The notes under the pieces: generated by a model | What the model was told of the DNA's origin: nothing | What the model saw: the letters and a program-made list of their open reading frames with translations, nothing else | The model's database searches: none | Position numbers and translations under genes: made by a program | In this document: piece after piece, positions 26,003-34,056 of the stretch | How the letters are laid out: the number at the start of each line of letters is the position of its first letter | Numbering within the stretch: position 1 is the first letter of the stretch | Source of the DNA: an uncultured Pelagibacteraceae bacterium | GTDB lineage: Bacteria > Pseudomonadota > Alphaproteobacteria > Pelagibacterales > Pelagibacteraceae | NCBI GenBank assembly: GCA_902620465.1 | Contig: CACNIF010000003.1 | Span: 1-49,766 of the forward strand | Direction: 5' to 3' | Length of the DNA stretch: 49,766 nt

Positions 26003-27097
26003 ATGGATGTTTTTTTACCTATAGCCCAAGTATTTATTAACCCTGTCGAAATACTTTTAATAAGTGCTATAGTTGGAGTTCTCTCTGGTTTATTTGGTGT
26101 AGGAGGTGGTTTCTTAATGACACCTTTTTTAATCTTCATGGGTGTTCCCCCAGCTTATGCAGTTGCTAACGAGGCCAACAATATCTTGGCAACTTCTGTA
26201 TCTGGATCCACCACTCATTGGTTAAAAAATACTTTAGATTACAAAATGGGATTAATGATTGTAATTGGTGGAACTATAGGAACTGTAGTGGGTATTTTTA
26301 CTTTCACATATTTTAAAGATATCGGTAAAATAGATACGGTAATTTCTTTAGCCTATATGTACATTCTTGCAATAATTGGGACTCTGATGTTAGTGGAAAG
26401 TTTGGGTGAAATTGATAAAGCCAAAAAGAACATTGTAGAAAAAAAAAAATTACATGTTCATTATTGGATACATGGACTTCCTTTTAGAATGAGGTTTCCA
26501 AAATCAAAACTATATGAAAGTATATTCACACCGATCATAATTGGATTAGTTGTTGGGTTTATAGCAGCTATAATGGGGATCGGAGGTGCATTTATCTTAG
26601 TGCCAGCAATGATTTATATCATCAAGATGCCGACAAAATTAGTTCCTGGAACTTCCTTATTCGTAACAATTTTTGTTAGTGTCATAGTTACATTTCTTCA
26701 TTCAATTAACTATGGTTCAATTGATCTAATGTTAGTATTGATGTTAGTTATAGGCTCAATAGTCGGAGTACAAGTAGGCCAAAAACTTGGTGAGCAAATT
26801 GATAGTTCTGGATTAAAAGCATTATTAGCAATTTTACTATTAATTGTAGGAATAGTAATTGCTTATGATACTTTTTTTGCAGAGGAAATACTGAATGGCA
26901 CAACACCTATAAGCTCAAAAGACTTAAATTTCTTCTCAAAATTTATTAAAGAGTTTTCAGAAGATATGCCATTCTTTTATGGATTATTTTCGATTTTATT
27001 CGCTGTTATTTTAGGAATTGCAGCTGCATTTATTAGAAGATCAATTTCAAAGTTTAGAGAAAAATATTTTAAGAAACCAGTTAAACAAACTAAATAA
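26003..27097 (+). CDS. TSUP family (TauE/SafE) sulfur-anion exporter
   Basis: A 364-aa membrane protein with the internal duplication of the TSUP family: GVLSGLFGVGGGFLMTP in the first half and GFIAAIMGIGGAFILVP in the second, each followed by conserved VAN/VPGTS segments. Family members export sulfite, sulfoacetate or related anions and are common next to sulfonate degradation genes. Here it sits after apr and near suyAB and xsc, so export of sulfite or sulfate is a good guess. The end overlaps the convergent YeiH-type gene by eight bases. Confidence 0.85.
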   Translation: MDVFLPIAQVFINPVEILLISAIVGVLSGLFGVGGGFLMTPFLIFMGVPPAYAVANEANNILATSVSGSTTHWLKNTLDYKMGLMIVIGGTIGTVVGIFTFTYFKDIGKIDTVISLAYMYILAIIGTLMLVESLGEIDKAKKNIVEKKKLHVHYWIHGLPFRMRFPKSKLYESIFTPIIIGLVVGFIAAIMGIGGAFILVPAMIYIIKMPTKLVPGTSLFVTIFVSVIVTFLHSINYGSIDLMLVLMLVIGSIVGVQVGQKLGEQIDSSGLKALLAILLLIVGIVIAYDTFFAEEILNGTTPISSKDLNFFSKFIKEFSEDMPFFYGLFSILFAVILGIAAAFIRRSISKFREKYFKKPVKQTK

Positions 27098-28157
27098 AAA
27101 ATTTTATATAAGTTTCTATAGTTATAATACTCACAACTCCTACTGTTAACATTGCCGTAAATCCAACAACAAAAGGTTTATAACCCATATTTCTAATATC
27201 TTTTAAGTTTGTTGATAAGCCTATAGCAGCCATAGCCATAGTTAGGAAAATTTTAGAACTTGCTTTAATAAAATCTATAATTTCTATCCAATTATTATTA
27301 GTTGAGAAAACTTCATCACCAACATTTCTTAAAATTATCATCCCAACAAAACCTAAAATAAAATAAGGAAATATACTTAAAATCGAGTAACCTTTTTCTT
27401 TAACCTTACCCCTATTATAAAGAAAGGCAAAAAGAGGAATCATCACTATCAAAAAAGTATTTCTTAAAAGCTTTGTGACAGTTGCAAAATTTAATGTTTC
27501 GGGACTATTATACTGTTGATCATATATTAATCCTGCTGCAGCAACTTGTGATGTTTCGTGTATAGCTGTTCCTAAAAAAAGACCTGCAAATAATGAATTT
27601 CCCTCAAAATAGAAATTTGAGAAGTAAGGGTAAAACAACATCGACAATATTCCGAATAAAGTAATATTTGCGATTGCATAAGAAATTTCACTTTTATTTG
27701 CTTTTATTACAGGCGCGGTTGCCATAATAGCAGTGGTACCACAAACGCTACTTCCAATTGATATTAAGTAAGCCATCCGAGTTGGTATTTGAAGTTTTCT
27801 AATTAAAAGCTTAATTACGATTAAGACGCTAACTATACAAATTAATATCAATGGAATTGCAATTTTTCCAAACTCCAAAAACTCAAAAGGCTTTAATTGT
27901 ATACCTAAACAGATTATGCCAAGTTTTAAAATATAATCTCTACTAAAATCTAGTCCTTTTTGAAAACTTTCTCTAATTTTAAAAAAATTTCCAAAGAAAA
28001 TACCGAGTAGAATTGCTATCATAGCTGTGGAGATCGGACTTTTGCTATATCCTAAAAGATCAATACCAATAATGTTATTAAAACCTTGAGATAGAGAATA
28101 AAGAACAAGTGCAAGAACTATGCCTGGTATGAACACCAAGTAATTTCTAAAATACAT
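27090..28157 (-). CDS. YeiH/UPF0324 family membrane protein, putative sulfate exporter
   Basis: A 355-aa protein with about ten membrane helices. Family marks: ISIGSSVCGTTAIMATAPVI in the middle and GTAIHETSQVAAAG further on. The family is annotated as putative sulfate exporter because it accompanies sulfonate degradation genes, though direct evidence is thin. It lies 15 bases after suyB on the same strand and is probably in the suyAB operon, so it is placed to remove sulfite-derived anions. Confidence 0.82.
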   Translation of the reverse strand: MYFRNYLVFIPGIVLALVLYSLSQGFNNIIGIDLLGYSKSPISTAMIAILLGIFFGNFFKIRESFQKGLDFSRDYILKLGIICLGIQLKPFEFLEFGKIAIPLILICIVSVLIVIKLLIRKLQIPTRMAYLISIGSSVCGTTAIMATAPVIKANKSEISYAIANITLFGILSMLFYPYFSNFYFEGNSLFAGLFLGTAIHETSQVAAAGLIYDQQYNSPETLNFATVTKLLRNTFLIVMIPLFAFLYNRGKVKEKGYSILSIFPYFILGFVGMIILRNVGDEVFSTNNNWIEIIDFIKASSKIFLTMAMAAIGLSTNLKDIRNMGYKPFVVGFTAMLTVGVVSIITIETYIKFFI

Positions 28158-28172
28158 TCTTTATTTTAGTGA

Positions 28173-29339
28173 TTATGCGCTTCTATAAAGTTTAGTCATA
28201 ACAAATTCTTTATGACCTAAAGCTTCTGCACAGGTTAATCTTCCATTAGCGACTCTTAGTGTTGTCTCAATAAGCTTATCTCCCGCTTCAGATAAGTTCA
28301 TTTCTCTCGAAAGAATCTTTGATACATCGCAATCAACATGCTCACTCATACTTTTAGCTGTTAATGGGTTAGCAGTTAATTTAACAACAGGCTCTATAGG
28401 GTTTCCAACTATATTCCCTTGGCCTGTTGGAAATAAATGAATGTTAAATCCTCCTGCAGCTTGAAGTGTAATACATTCTGCTGCTGCTGAAGATGTATCC
28501 ATGAAGTAAAGTCCTGGACCTTTTTCTGGCTCCTCAGCTGGCTCAAGTACATCTATAAATTTTAAGTTTCCTATTTTTTGAAAATTTCCAAATGCTTTTT
28601 CTTCAATTGTGGTTAAACCACCTGCAATATTTCCAGCAGTTGGTTGACTTTCTGAAAGATCATTAGTTGCTTCTTTTAGAATGAAATCATTATACTCATT
28701 CCATGTTTTCATAAATTTTTCTGAAGCTTCTTTAGTTGCTCCTCTTGCGGCACAGACATTTTCTGCTCCGGTAAGTTCAGATGTCTCACCAAAACATAAA
28801 TGAACACCTAATGGCTCTAATTTTTCCATTAAATTTCCAACAGTTGGATTTGATGCTAATCCTGATGTTGTATCTGACTCTCCACATTTTACTGAAATCC
28901 ATAAATCACTCATTGGACATTCTTCTCTTTGTTTCTCAGATGCCCATTGTGAAAATTCTTGCGCTTTTTTGGAAGCTTTCATGACAGTTCCAATATCTCC
29001 TGTACGCTCTATGTGGAAACCCTCAACCGGTTTTCCTGTTTTAGCGATCCCATCAACAATTTTTTTAGTCCATTTAGGTTCAATACCAATTACAATAACT
29101 GCAGCTACATTTGGGTTACTTCCTGTTCCAATCATTGTTCTAAAATGTAAATCTAAGTCCGCTCCAAATTGTAGTCTTCCGTAAGAATGTGGTAGTGCAA
29201 TCGTTCCCTTTATATTGTTAGCGACTGCTTCTGCACATGCATTAGAAATGTCATCAACAGGCAATATAATCACATGATTTCTAGTTCCTGCTCTGCCATT
29301 TTCTCTTTTATAACCTAAAAAACTTTTTGGAATTTCCAT
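28173..29339 (-). CDS. suyB: (2R)-sulfolactate sulfo-lyase, beta subunit
   Basis: A 388-aa UxaA-family lyase (altronate dehydratase large-part homologue). It begins with [20 protein letters not shown], then [18 protein letters not shown] and the C-terminal [20 protein letters not shown]. With SuyA it splits sulfolactate into pyruvate and sulfite. The closely spaced SuyA gene (three bases) supports SuyB over altronate dehydratase, as do the nearby xsc and apr genes. Conserved cysteines ([11 protein letters not shown]) may ligate the expected metal. Confidence 0.87.
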   Translation of the reverse strand: MEIPKSFLGYKRENGRAGTRNHVIILPVDDISNACAEAVANNIKGTIALPHSYGRLQFGADLDLHFRTMIGTGSNPNVAAVIVIGIEPKWTKKIVDGIAKTGKPVEGFHIERTGDIGTVMKASKKAQEFSQWASEKQREECPMSDLWISVKCGESDTTSGLASNPTVGNLMEKLEPLGVHLCFGETSELTGAENVCAARGATKEASEKFMKTWNEYNDFILKEATNDLSESQPTAGNIAGGLTTIEEKAFGNFQKIGNLKFIDVLEPAEEPEKGPGLYFMDTSSAAAECITLQAAGGFNIHLFPTGQGNIVGNPIEPVVKLTANPLTAKSMSEHVDCDVSKILSREMNLSEAGDKLIETTLRVANGRLTCAEALGHKEFVMTKLYRSA

Positions 29340-29342
29340 TAT

Positions 29343-29627
29343 TTACCACTTTTTAGTTTTTACATTATGAACATGAACATGTTCACCTTTTCTAATCGCT
29401 TTAACAACTTTACCAATATCATGACCATATTTTAAAATAGTATCACCTTCTTTTAAATCGACCATCGCAATTTTATGACCCAGAGGTATTTCATCTATTG
29501 ATTGAATAGACGCCGAGCTATCATTTTCCATAATCCAGCATTTACAGTCTTGTTTTGGGGTTATTTTTTCTATCACTACTACCCCTACATTATCTTTTTT
29601 GTCGTGAATTATGATATCTGTAGCCAT
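29343..29627 (-). CDS. suyA: (2R)-sulfolactate sulfo-lyase, alpha subunit
   Basis: A 94-aa SAF-domain protein, the small part of a UxaA-type lyase. Marks: NVGVVVIEK, CWIMENDSS, IPLGHKIAMVDLKEGD and the His-rich end HVHVHNVKTKKW. I chose the ATG at 29627 because family members start there; an upstream ATG at 29660 would add 11 unrelated residues. It is divergent from xsc, with a dyad between them, and precedes suyB by three bases. Confidence 0.85.
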   Translation of the reverse strand: MATDIIIHDKKDNVGVVVIEKITPKQDCKCWIMENDSSASIQSIDEIPLGHKIAMVDLKEGDTILKYGHDIGKVVKAIRKGEHVHVHNVKTKKW

Positions 29628-29691
29628 ATATAGTGTCGAAATGTTTATTTGAATTTCCAAAAATCTTATATATTAATCGCGTCTATTAAGA

Positions 29692-29714
29692 AATAGTTTT
29701 ATAAAAAAACTATT
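29692..29714. promoter_or_regulatory. Dyad AATAGTTTT-N5-AAAACTATT between suyA and xsc
   Basis: A perfect 9-bp inverted repeat with a 5-base spacer in the 116-base divergent promoter region, 29 bases before the xsc start. It is placed to be a shared operator for sulfolactate and sulfoacetaldehyde genes. The AT-rich sequence raises the chance of accident. Confidence 0.4.
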
Positions 29715-29743
29715 ACATATACTGGTTTAGAAAGGCTCTATTA

Positions 29744-31528
29744 ATGACAAAAATGACAACAGAGGAAGCTTTTGTAAAAGTTTTACAAATGCATGGTATT
29801 GAACATGCTTTTGGTATAATTGGTTCAGCATTCATGCCTATCTCAGATATTTTTCCTGATGCAGGAATTACCTTTTGGGATGTTGCTCATGAAACAAACG
29901 GTGGACTAATAGCCGATGGTTACACAAGATCTACTGGAAAAATGTCAATGGTAATCGCACAAAACGGACCAGGTATTACTGGATTAGTAACCCCGATTAA
30001 AACAGCTTATTGGAATCACACACCATTACTATTGGTAACACCTCAGGCTGCAAACAAAACAATGGGTCAAGGGGGTTTCCAAGAAGTAGAGCAAATGAAT
30101 TTGTTCAAAGATATGGTTTGTTATCAAGAGGAAGTTAGAGATCCATCTAGAATGGCAGAAGTTTTAAATAGAGTAATAGAAAAGGCAATCAGAGGTTCAG
30201 CACCTGCACAAATCAATGTTCCTAGAGATTATTGGACCCAAGTGATTGATATTGAATTACCGCCAATCGTTAGATTAGAAAGACAAGGTGGTGGGGCAGA
30301 GGCGATAGATAAAGCTGCAAAACTTTTATCCAATGCAAAATTTCCTGTAATTTTATCTGGTGCAGGAGTAGTCATCGGTGATGCAATTAACGAGACTAAA
30401 AAACTTGCAGAAAAATTAGATTCACCTGTTTGCTCAGGTTATCAACACAATGATAGTTTTCCTGGAAGTCATCCTTTAGCCGTAGGTCCTTTAGGATATA
30501 ATGGATCAAAAGCAGCGATGGAATTGATTTCAAAAGCTGATGTAGTTTTGGCATTAGGTACAAGGTTAAATCCTTTCTCAACATTACCTGGGTATGGGAT
30601 TGATTACTGGCCAAAAAATGCAAGTATAATTCAAGTTGATATTAATCCTGATAGAATTGGTTTAACTAAAAAAGTAACAGTTGGTATTAGTGGTGATGCA
30701 AAATTAGTTGCTCAGCAAATAATTGACAAATTATCTTCAAATGCAGGAGATATTGATAGACAAAAAAGAAAAGACTTAATTCATCAAACAAAATCTGCAT
30801 GGTTACAAAAATTAGCTAGTTTAGATCATGAGGATGATGATGAGGGAACGGTTTGGAACAAAGAAGCAAGAGAAAGAGATAAAGATAGAATGTCACCAAG
30901 ACAAGCTTGGCGAGCAATACAATCTGGAATGCCAGAAGATGTAATTATTTCAAGTGATATAGGAAATAACTGTGCAATTGGAAATGCCTATCCAACTTTT
31001 GAAAAACCAAGAAAATATTTAGCTCCAGGTTTATTTGGTCCTTGCGGCTATGGTTTCCCATCAATTTTAGGTGCAAAGATCGGATGTCCAGATACACCCG
31101 TAATTGGTTTTGCAGGAGATGGAGCATTTGGAATTAGCATGAACGAGATGAGTTCTTGTGCAAGAGAAGAGTGGCCGGCAATTACAATGGTTATTTTTAG
31201 AAATTATCAATGGGGTGCAGAAAAAAGAAATACTACTTTATGGTTTGATAATAACTTTGTTGGAACAGAATTAGATCCAGAATTAAGCTTTGCAAAAGTT
31301 GCAGATGCTTGTGGTCTAAAGGGAGTAACTGTTAGAACAATGGAGGAAACAACACAGGCCATAAAAAAATCATGTGAAGATCAGAAAAAGGGGATTACAA
31401 CATTTATTGAAGTAATTTTAAATCAAGAACTTGGTGAACCATTCAGAAGAGATGCTATGAAAAAACCAGTCAGAATAGCTGGTATTGATAAAAAAGATAT
31501 GAGACCACAAAAATCTTTCAATGGATGA
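29744..31528 (+). CDS. xsc: Sulfoacetaldehyde acetyltransferase
   Basis: A 594-aa thiamine-diphosphate enzyme. The activating Glu lies in VAHETNGGLIADGYTR (about residue 48), MGQGGFQEVEQMNLFKD is typical of Xsc, and the ThDP-binding stretch is FAGDGAFGISMNEMSS with RNYQWGAEKRN after it. It converts sulfoacetaldehyde and phosphate into acetyl phosphate and sulfite, the core step of taurine, isethionate and sulfoacetate use. No pta or taurine-specific gene is in view. Its last eight bases hold the start of the next gene. Confidence 0.95.
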   Translation: MTKMTTEEAFVKVLQMHGIEHAFGIIGSAFMPISDIFPDAGITFWDVAHETNGGLIADGYTRSTGKMSMVIAQNGPGITGLVTPIKTAYWNHTPLLLVTPQAANKTMGQGGFQEVEQMNLFKDMVCYQEEVRDPSRMAEVLNRVIEKAIRGSAPAQINVPRDYWTQVIDIELPPIVRLERQGGGAEAIDKAAKLLSNAKFPVILSGAGVVIGDAINETKKLAEKLDSPVCSGYQHNDSFPGSHPLAVGPLGYNGSKAAMELISKADVVLALGTRLNPFSTLPGYGIDYWPKNASIIQVDINPDRIGLTKKVTVGISGDAKLVAQQIIDKLSSNAGDIDRQKRKDLIHQTKSAWLQKLASLDHEDDDEGTVWNKEARERDKDRMSPRQAWRAIQSGMPEDVIISSDIGNNCAIGNAYPTFEKPRKYLAPGLFGPCGYGFPSILGAKIGCPDTPVIGFAGDGAFGISMNEMSSCAREEWPAITMVIFRNYQWGAEKRNTTLWFDNNFVGTELDPELSFAKVADACGLKGVTVRTMEETTQAIKKSCEDQKKGITTFIEVILNQELGEPFRRDAMKKPVRIAGIDKKDMRPQKSFNG

Positions 31529-31904
31529 GATTAAAATAAGCTCCAATAGAAGTTTTGGAATAGTTTTTTTTATAGTTTTCCTTGCTATAGCTTTATACCC
31601 TTTAATCTATAGTGATAATCTAAGAATATGGTCTCTAATTATTTCATTAGTTTTTTTAGTTTTAGGAATAATGAACTCTCGAATTCTTACACCATTTAAT
31701 ATTTTATGGATGAGATTTGGTATATTTTTAGGGAAAATAGTTTCTCCAATTATTATGGGTTTAATATTTTTTTTTGTGGTGACACCCACTGGTTTGATAA
31801 TGAGAATTTTTAAAAAAGATTTAATAAATCTAAAATTTAATAAAGATAAATCATATTGGATTGAAAAAAATGATCCTAAAAGTAAAATGAAAAATCAATT
31901 TTAA
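31521..31904 (+). CDS. SxtJ-like membrane protein
   Basis: A 127-aa protein with about three membrane helices (residues about 12-30, 36-54 and 65-95) and a charged C-terminal tail. NSRILTPFNILWMRFGIFLGKI and MGLIFFFVVTPTGLIMR match the SxtJ pattern. SxtJ was named in cyanobacterial saxitoxin clusters and occurs next to O-carbamoyltransferases in many bacteria. Its function is unknown. The ATG lies inside the end of xsc (ATGGATGA), so translation is coupled to it. Confidence 0.78.
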   Translation: MDEIKISSNRSFGIVFFIVFLAIALYPLIYSDNLRIWSLIISLVFLVLGIMNSRILTPFNILWMRFGIFLGKIVSPIIMGLIFFFVVTPTGLIMRIFKKDLINLKFNKDKSYWIEKNDPKSKMKNQF

Positions 31905-31905
31905 G

Positions 31906-32055
31906 ATGGGTTTTTTAAAAGAATTTGTAGTGTTTTTTTTAAACAGAAAGAAATATTGGTTATTACCAATATTAATTGTTTTAATTCTATTTGGTGGACT
32001 GATTGTGTTAACTCAGACCTCCGCAGTCGCACCATTTATATATGCAATATTTTAA
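31906..32055 (+). CDS. SxtK-like micro-protein, first copy (DUF5989, 49 aa)
   Basis: 49 aa: a short N-terminal helix with basic residues (FFLNRKKYW), one membrane helix about residues 19-36, and a conserved end SAVAPFIYAIF. It pairs with SxtJ near carbamoyltransferases of the SxtI type. It starts one base after the sxtJ stop and overlaps the methyltransferase start by 14 bases. A second copy lies 1.85 kb downstream. Confidence 0.75.
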   Translation: MGFLKEFVVFFLNRKKYWLLPILIVLILFGGLIVLTQTSAVAPFIYAIF

Positions 32056-32950
32056 TGCTTTTTTAAAAAGAAAACTTTATAACAAAGATGGAATATATAA
32101 TTTAGAAGTTACTGACTCCTCTACTAAAAAAGTTACTGATTTTTATAAAATTACGCCTTTCCCAAATTACAAGAATGATGAAAACAAGCAAACAATACTT
32201 GATAAGGGAGATAAGAATCTTTTGGCTAAACAATTTAAAAAATTTATAGGTTTTAATAAAGATATTTTAGAGGTTGGGTGTGGCACAGGTCAACTTTCAA
32301 TTTATTTTGCTTTAGGTACTAATAATCGAATTATAGGCTTAGATCCAACAATTGACTCACTTAAATTAGCTAAAAATTTTTCAGATAAACATAGAATAAC
32401 TAATACGACATTTGTTAATGCAGATATATTTGATGATGTATTAGCAGATAATTATTTCGATTTTATATGGTGTAATGGAGTGTTACATCATACCAAAGAT
32501 CCTTATCTTGCATTTACTACACTTATAAAATCTCTTAAAAAAAATGGATATGTACTTATAGGTCTTTATAATAAAATTGGAAGATTTAGAACTTTATTTA
32601 GAAAATATTTAAGTAGAATTATTGGTAAAAGAATATTTGACTGGTTTGATCCCACATTAAAAAAATTAAAATTAGACAAAGAAGAAAAAAATGCATGGAT
32701 CAGAGATCAATATTTTCACCCAATTGAAAGTCTTCATACTTTAGATGAAGTATTATCTTGGTTTGATAAAAATAACTTAGAATTTATTAGCTCAATACCA
32801 TCAAGTGACTTTGATTATAATTATAAAAATATTTTCGAAAAAAAAAACGTTGGAACATTATATTCTAGAGTCTTTAATCAATTTTCAATGATTTTTAGTA
32901 GACTTGGATCGGATGGTGGTTTATTCGTTGTGATAGGTAAAAAGAAATGA
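32042..32950 (+). CDS. SAM-dependent methyltransferase, class I
   Basis: A 302-aa protein with motif I DILEVGCGTGQLS at about residues 75-87, acidic end of strand 2 in IIGLDPTIDS, and post-I motif FIWCNGVLHHTKDP, as in small-molecule O- or N-methyltransferases. The region after the core (KIGRFRTLFRKYLSRIIG) is basic and might touch a membrane or a lipid-linked substrate. It sits between the SxtK-like gene and an unknown membrane protein, with overlaps on both sides. The substrate is unknown. Confidence 0.85.
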   Translation: MQYFNAFLKRKLYNKDGIYNLEVTDSSTKKVTDFYKITPFPNYKNDENKQTILDKGDKNLLAKQFKKFIGFNKDILEVGCGTGQLSIYFALGTNNRIIGLDPTIDSLKLAKNFSDKHRITNTTFVNADIFDDVLADNYFDFIWCNGVLHHTKDPYLAFTTLIKSLKKNGYVLIGLYNKIGRFRTLFRKYLSRIIGKRIFDWFDPTLKKLKLDKEEKNAWIRDQYFHPIESLHTLDEVLSWFDKNNLEFISSIPSSDFDYNYKNIFEKKNVGTLYSRVFNQFSMIFSRLGSDGGLFVVIGKKK

Positions 32951-33906
32951 ATTTAATAAAATTTAATACACAATTTTTTTTAGTAAAATTTCCAATTTTG
33001 TTTCCTTTGTTATATGGAGTAATTCTTTATACTTTTCCAAATTATGAAACAGAACTTATTATCATTACAATTTTATTGTTAGCCGAAACACATTTTGGAG
33101 CAACTTGGCCGTTTCTTATTGATAGAGTTAATTATCCATTTATTATCAAGAACAGGGTAAGTCTTATATTTTTTCCAGTAATTATTGTAATTTTTTCAAT
33201 TATAGGTTTTTTTGTGGTTAACAAACTATTTTTGTTGATTTTTTTTGCTGCAAATATGTATCATGTTACTCGTCAGAGTTTTGGAGTTGGAAAGCTTTAT
33301 TGTTTCAACGATCAAGAAAAAAAGTATCAAGAAAATCTAATTTATTTAATAAATTTTATATTTTTTTTAATTGGCTATTTACGTTTTTATATCCCGATAA
33401 TAAACGAGAGTAATTTTTTTTATGTTAATGTTGCTGTTGTTTTACTTTTAATAATTTTATCATTGATATATTTATTTAAATTTGGCTTTTCAGAAAATTT
33501 TTTAATATTTTTAACGGGATGTTTGATTTTTTATCCTATTTGTTTTGTACAAAACCCAGTTCATGCAATAATTATGGGTGTAACAATGCACTATACACAA
33601 TATCTTTATTTTACTTATAAAGTATGTGATTTAAGAAATCGTGTAGATGAAAATGATAATGATAAAAAACAAATGTTTTCTAATAAAATTTATAACTACC
33701 TAGGCATTATAATTGTATATTCAATTATCATGACAGGACTGTCATTGTTTGGAAAATATGAAGCATCTATATTAAAAAATTTAATGTTAATACCAATAAT
33801 TGGTCAAATGTTACATTTTTATTTAGACTCACAATTATGGAAATTTAATGATAAATTCAACAGAGACAATACGCTAATTTATTTATCTAAAATAATAAAA
33901 AGTTAA
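32947..33906 (+). CDS. Unrecognised multi-pass membrane protein with His motifs
   Basis: A 319-aa protein with about nine hydrophobic helices. Conserved-looking polar spots lie at helix ends: AETHFGATWPFLIDR, NMYHVTRQSFGVGKLY, GVTMHYTQYLYF and QMLHFYLDSQLWKF. Four spaced His-containing motifs suggest a metal site as in membrane oxygenases or desaturases, but none fits a family I can name. It overlaps the methyltransferase by four bases and the second SxtK-like gene by one, so it belongs to the cassette. Confidence 0.7.
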   Translation: MNLIKFNTQFFLVKFPILFPLLYGVILYTFPNYETELIIITILLLAETHFGATWPFLIDRVNYPFIIKNRVSLIFFPVIIVIFSIIGFFVVNKLFLLIFFAANMYHVTRQSFGVGKLYCFNDQEKKYQENLIYLINFIFFLIGYLRFYIPIINESNFFYVNVAVVLLLIILSLIYLFKFGFSENFLIFLTGCLIFYPICFVQNPVHAIIMGVTMHYTQYLYFTYKVCDLRNRVDENDNDKKQMFSNKIYNYLGIIIVYSIIMTGLSLFGKYEASILKNLMLIPIIGQMLHFYLDSQLWKFNDKFNRDNTLIYLSKIIKS

Positions 33907-34055
33907 TGAGTTTTTTGATAGAAATTTGGAATTTTTTAAAAGTAAGAAAAAAGTATTGGTTAATACCTATAATCTTCTTTCTAGTTTTATTTGGGGGAAT
34001 AATTGTTTTAAGCCAAGGATCGGTAGTAGCGCCATTTATTTATACAATATTTTAA
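33906..34055 (+). CDS. SxtK-like micro-protein, second copy (DUF5989, 49 aa)
   Basis: 49 aa, same length as the first copy and clearly related: shared KKYWL, LFGG-IVL and VAPFIY-IF positions. Its stop context CAATATTTTAA is identical to that of copy one. It starts on the last base of the membrane-protein stop (TAATG) and ends one base before the carbamoyltransferase GTG start. The direct link to the SxtI-like gene supports a role with that enzyme. Confidence 0.75.
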   Translation: MSFLIEIWNFLKVRKKYWLIPIIFFLVLFGGIIVLSQGSVVAPFIYTIF

Positions 34056-34056
34056 A

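Noticed and set aside
28781..29184. Three overlapping plus-strand frames inside suyB
   Set aside because: They are antisense to a well-recognised lyase and mutually overlapping.
29628..29660. Longer SuyA start at 29660
   Set aside because: The extra 11 residues do not resemble the family, which begins at the internal Met at 29627.
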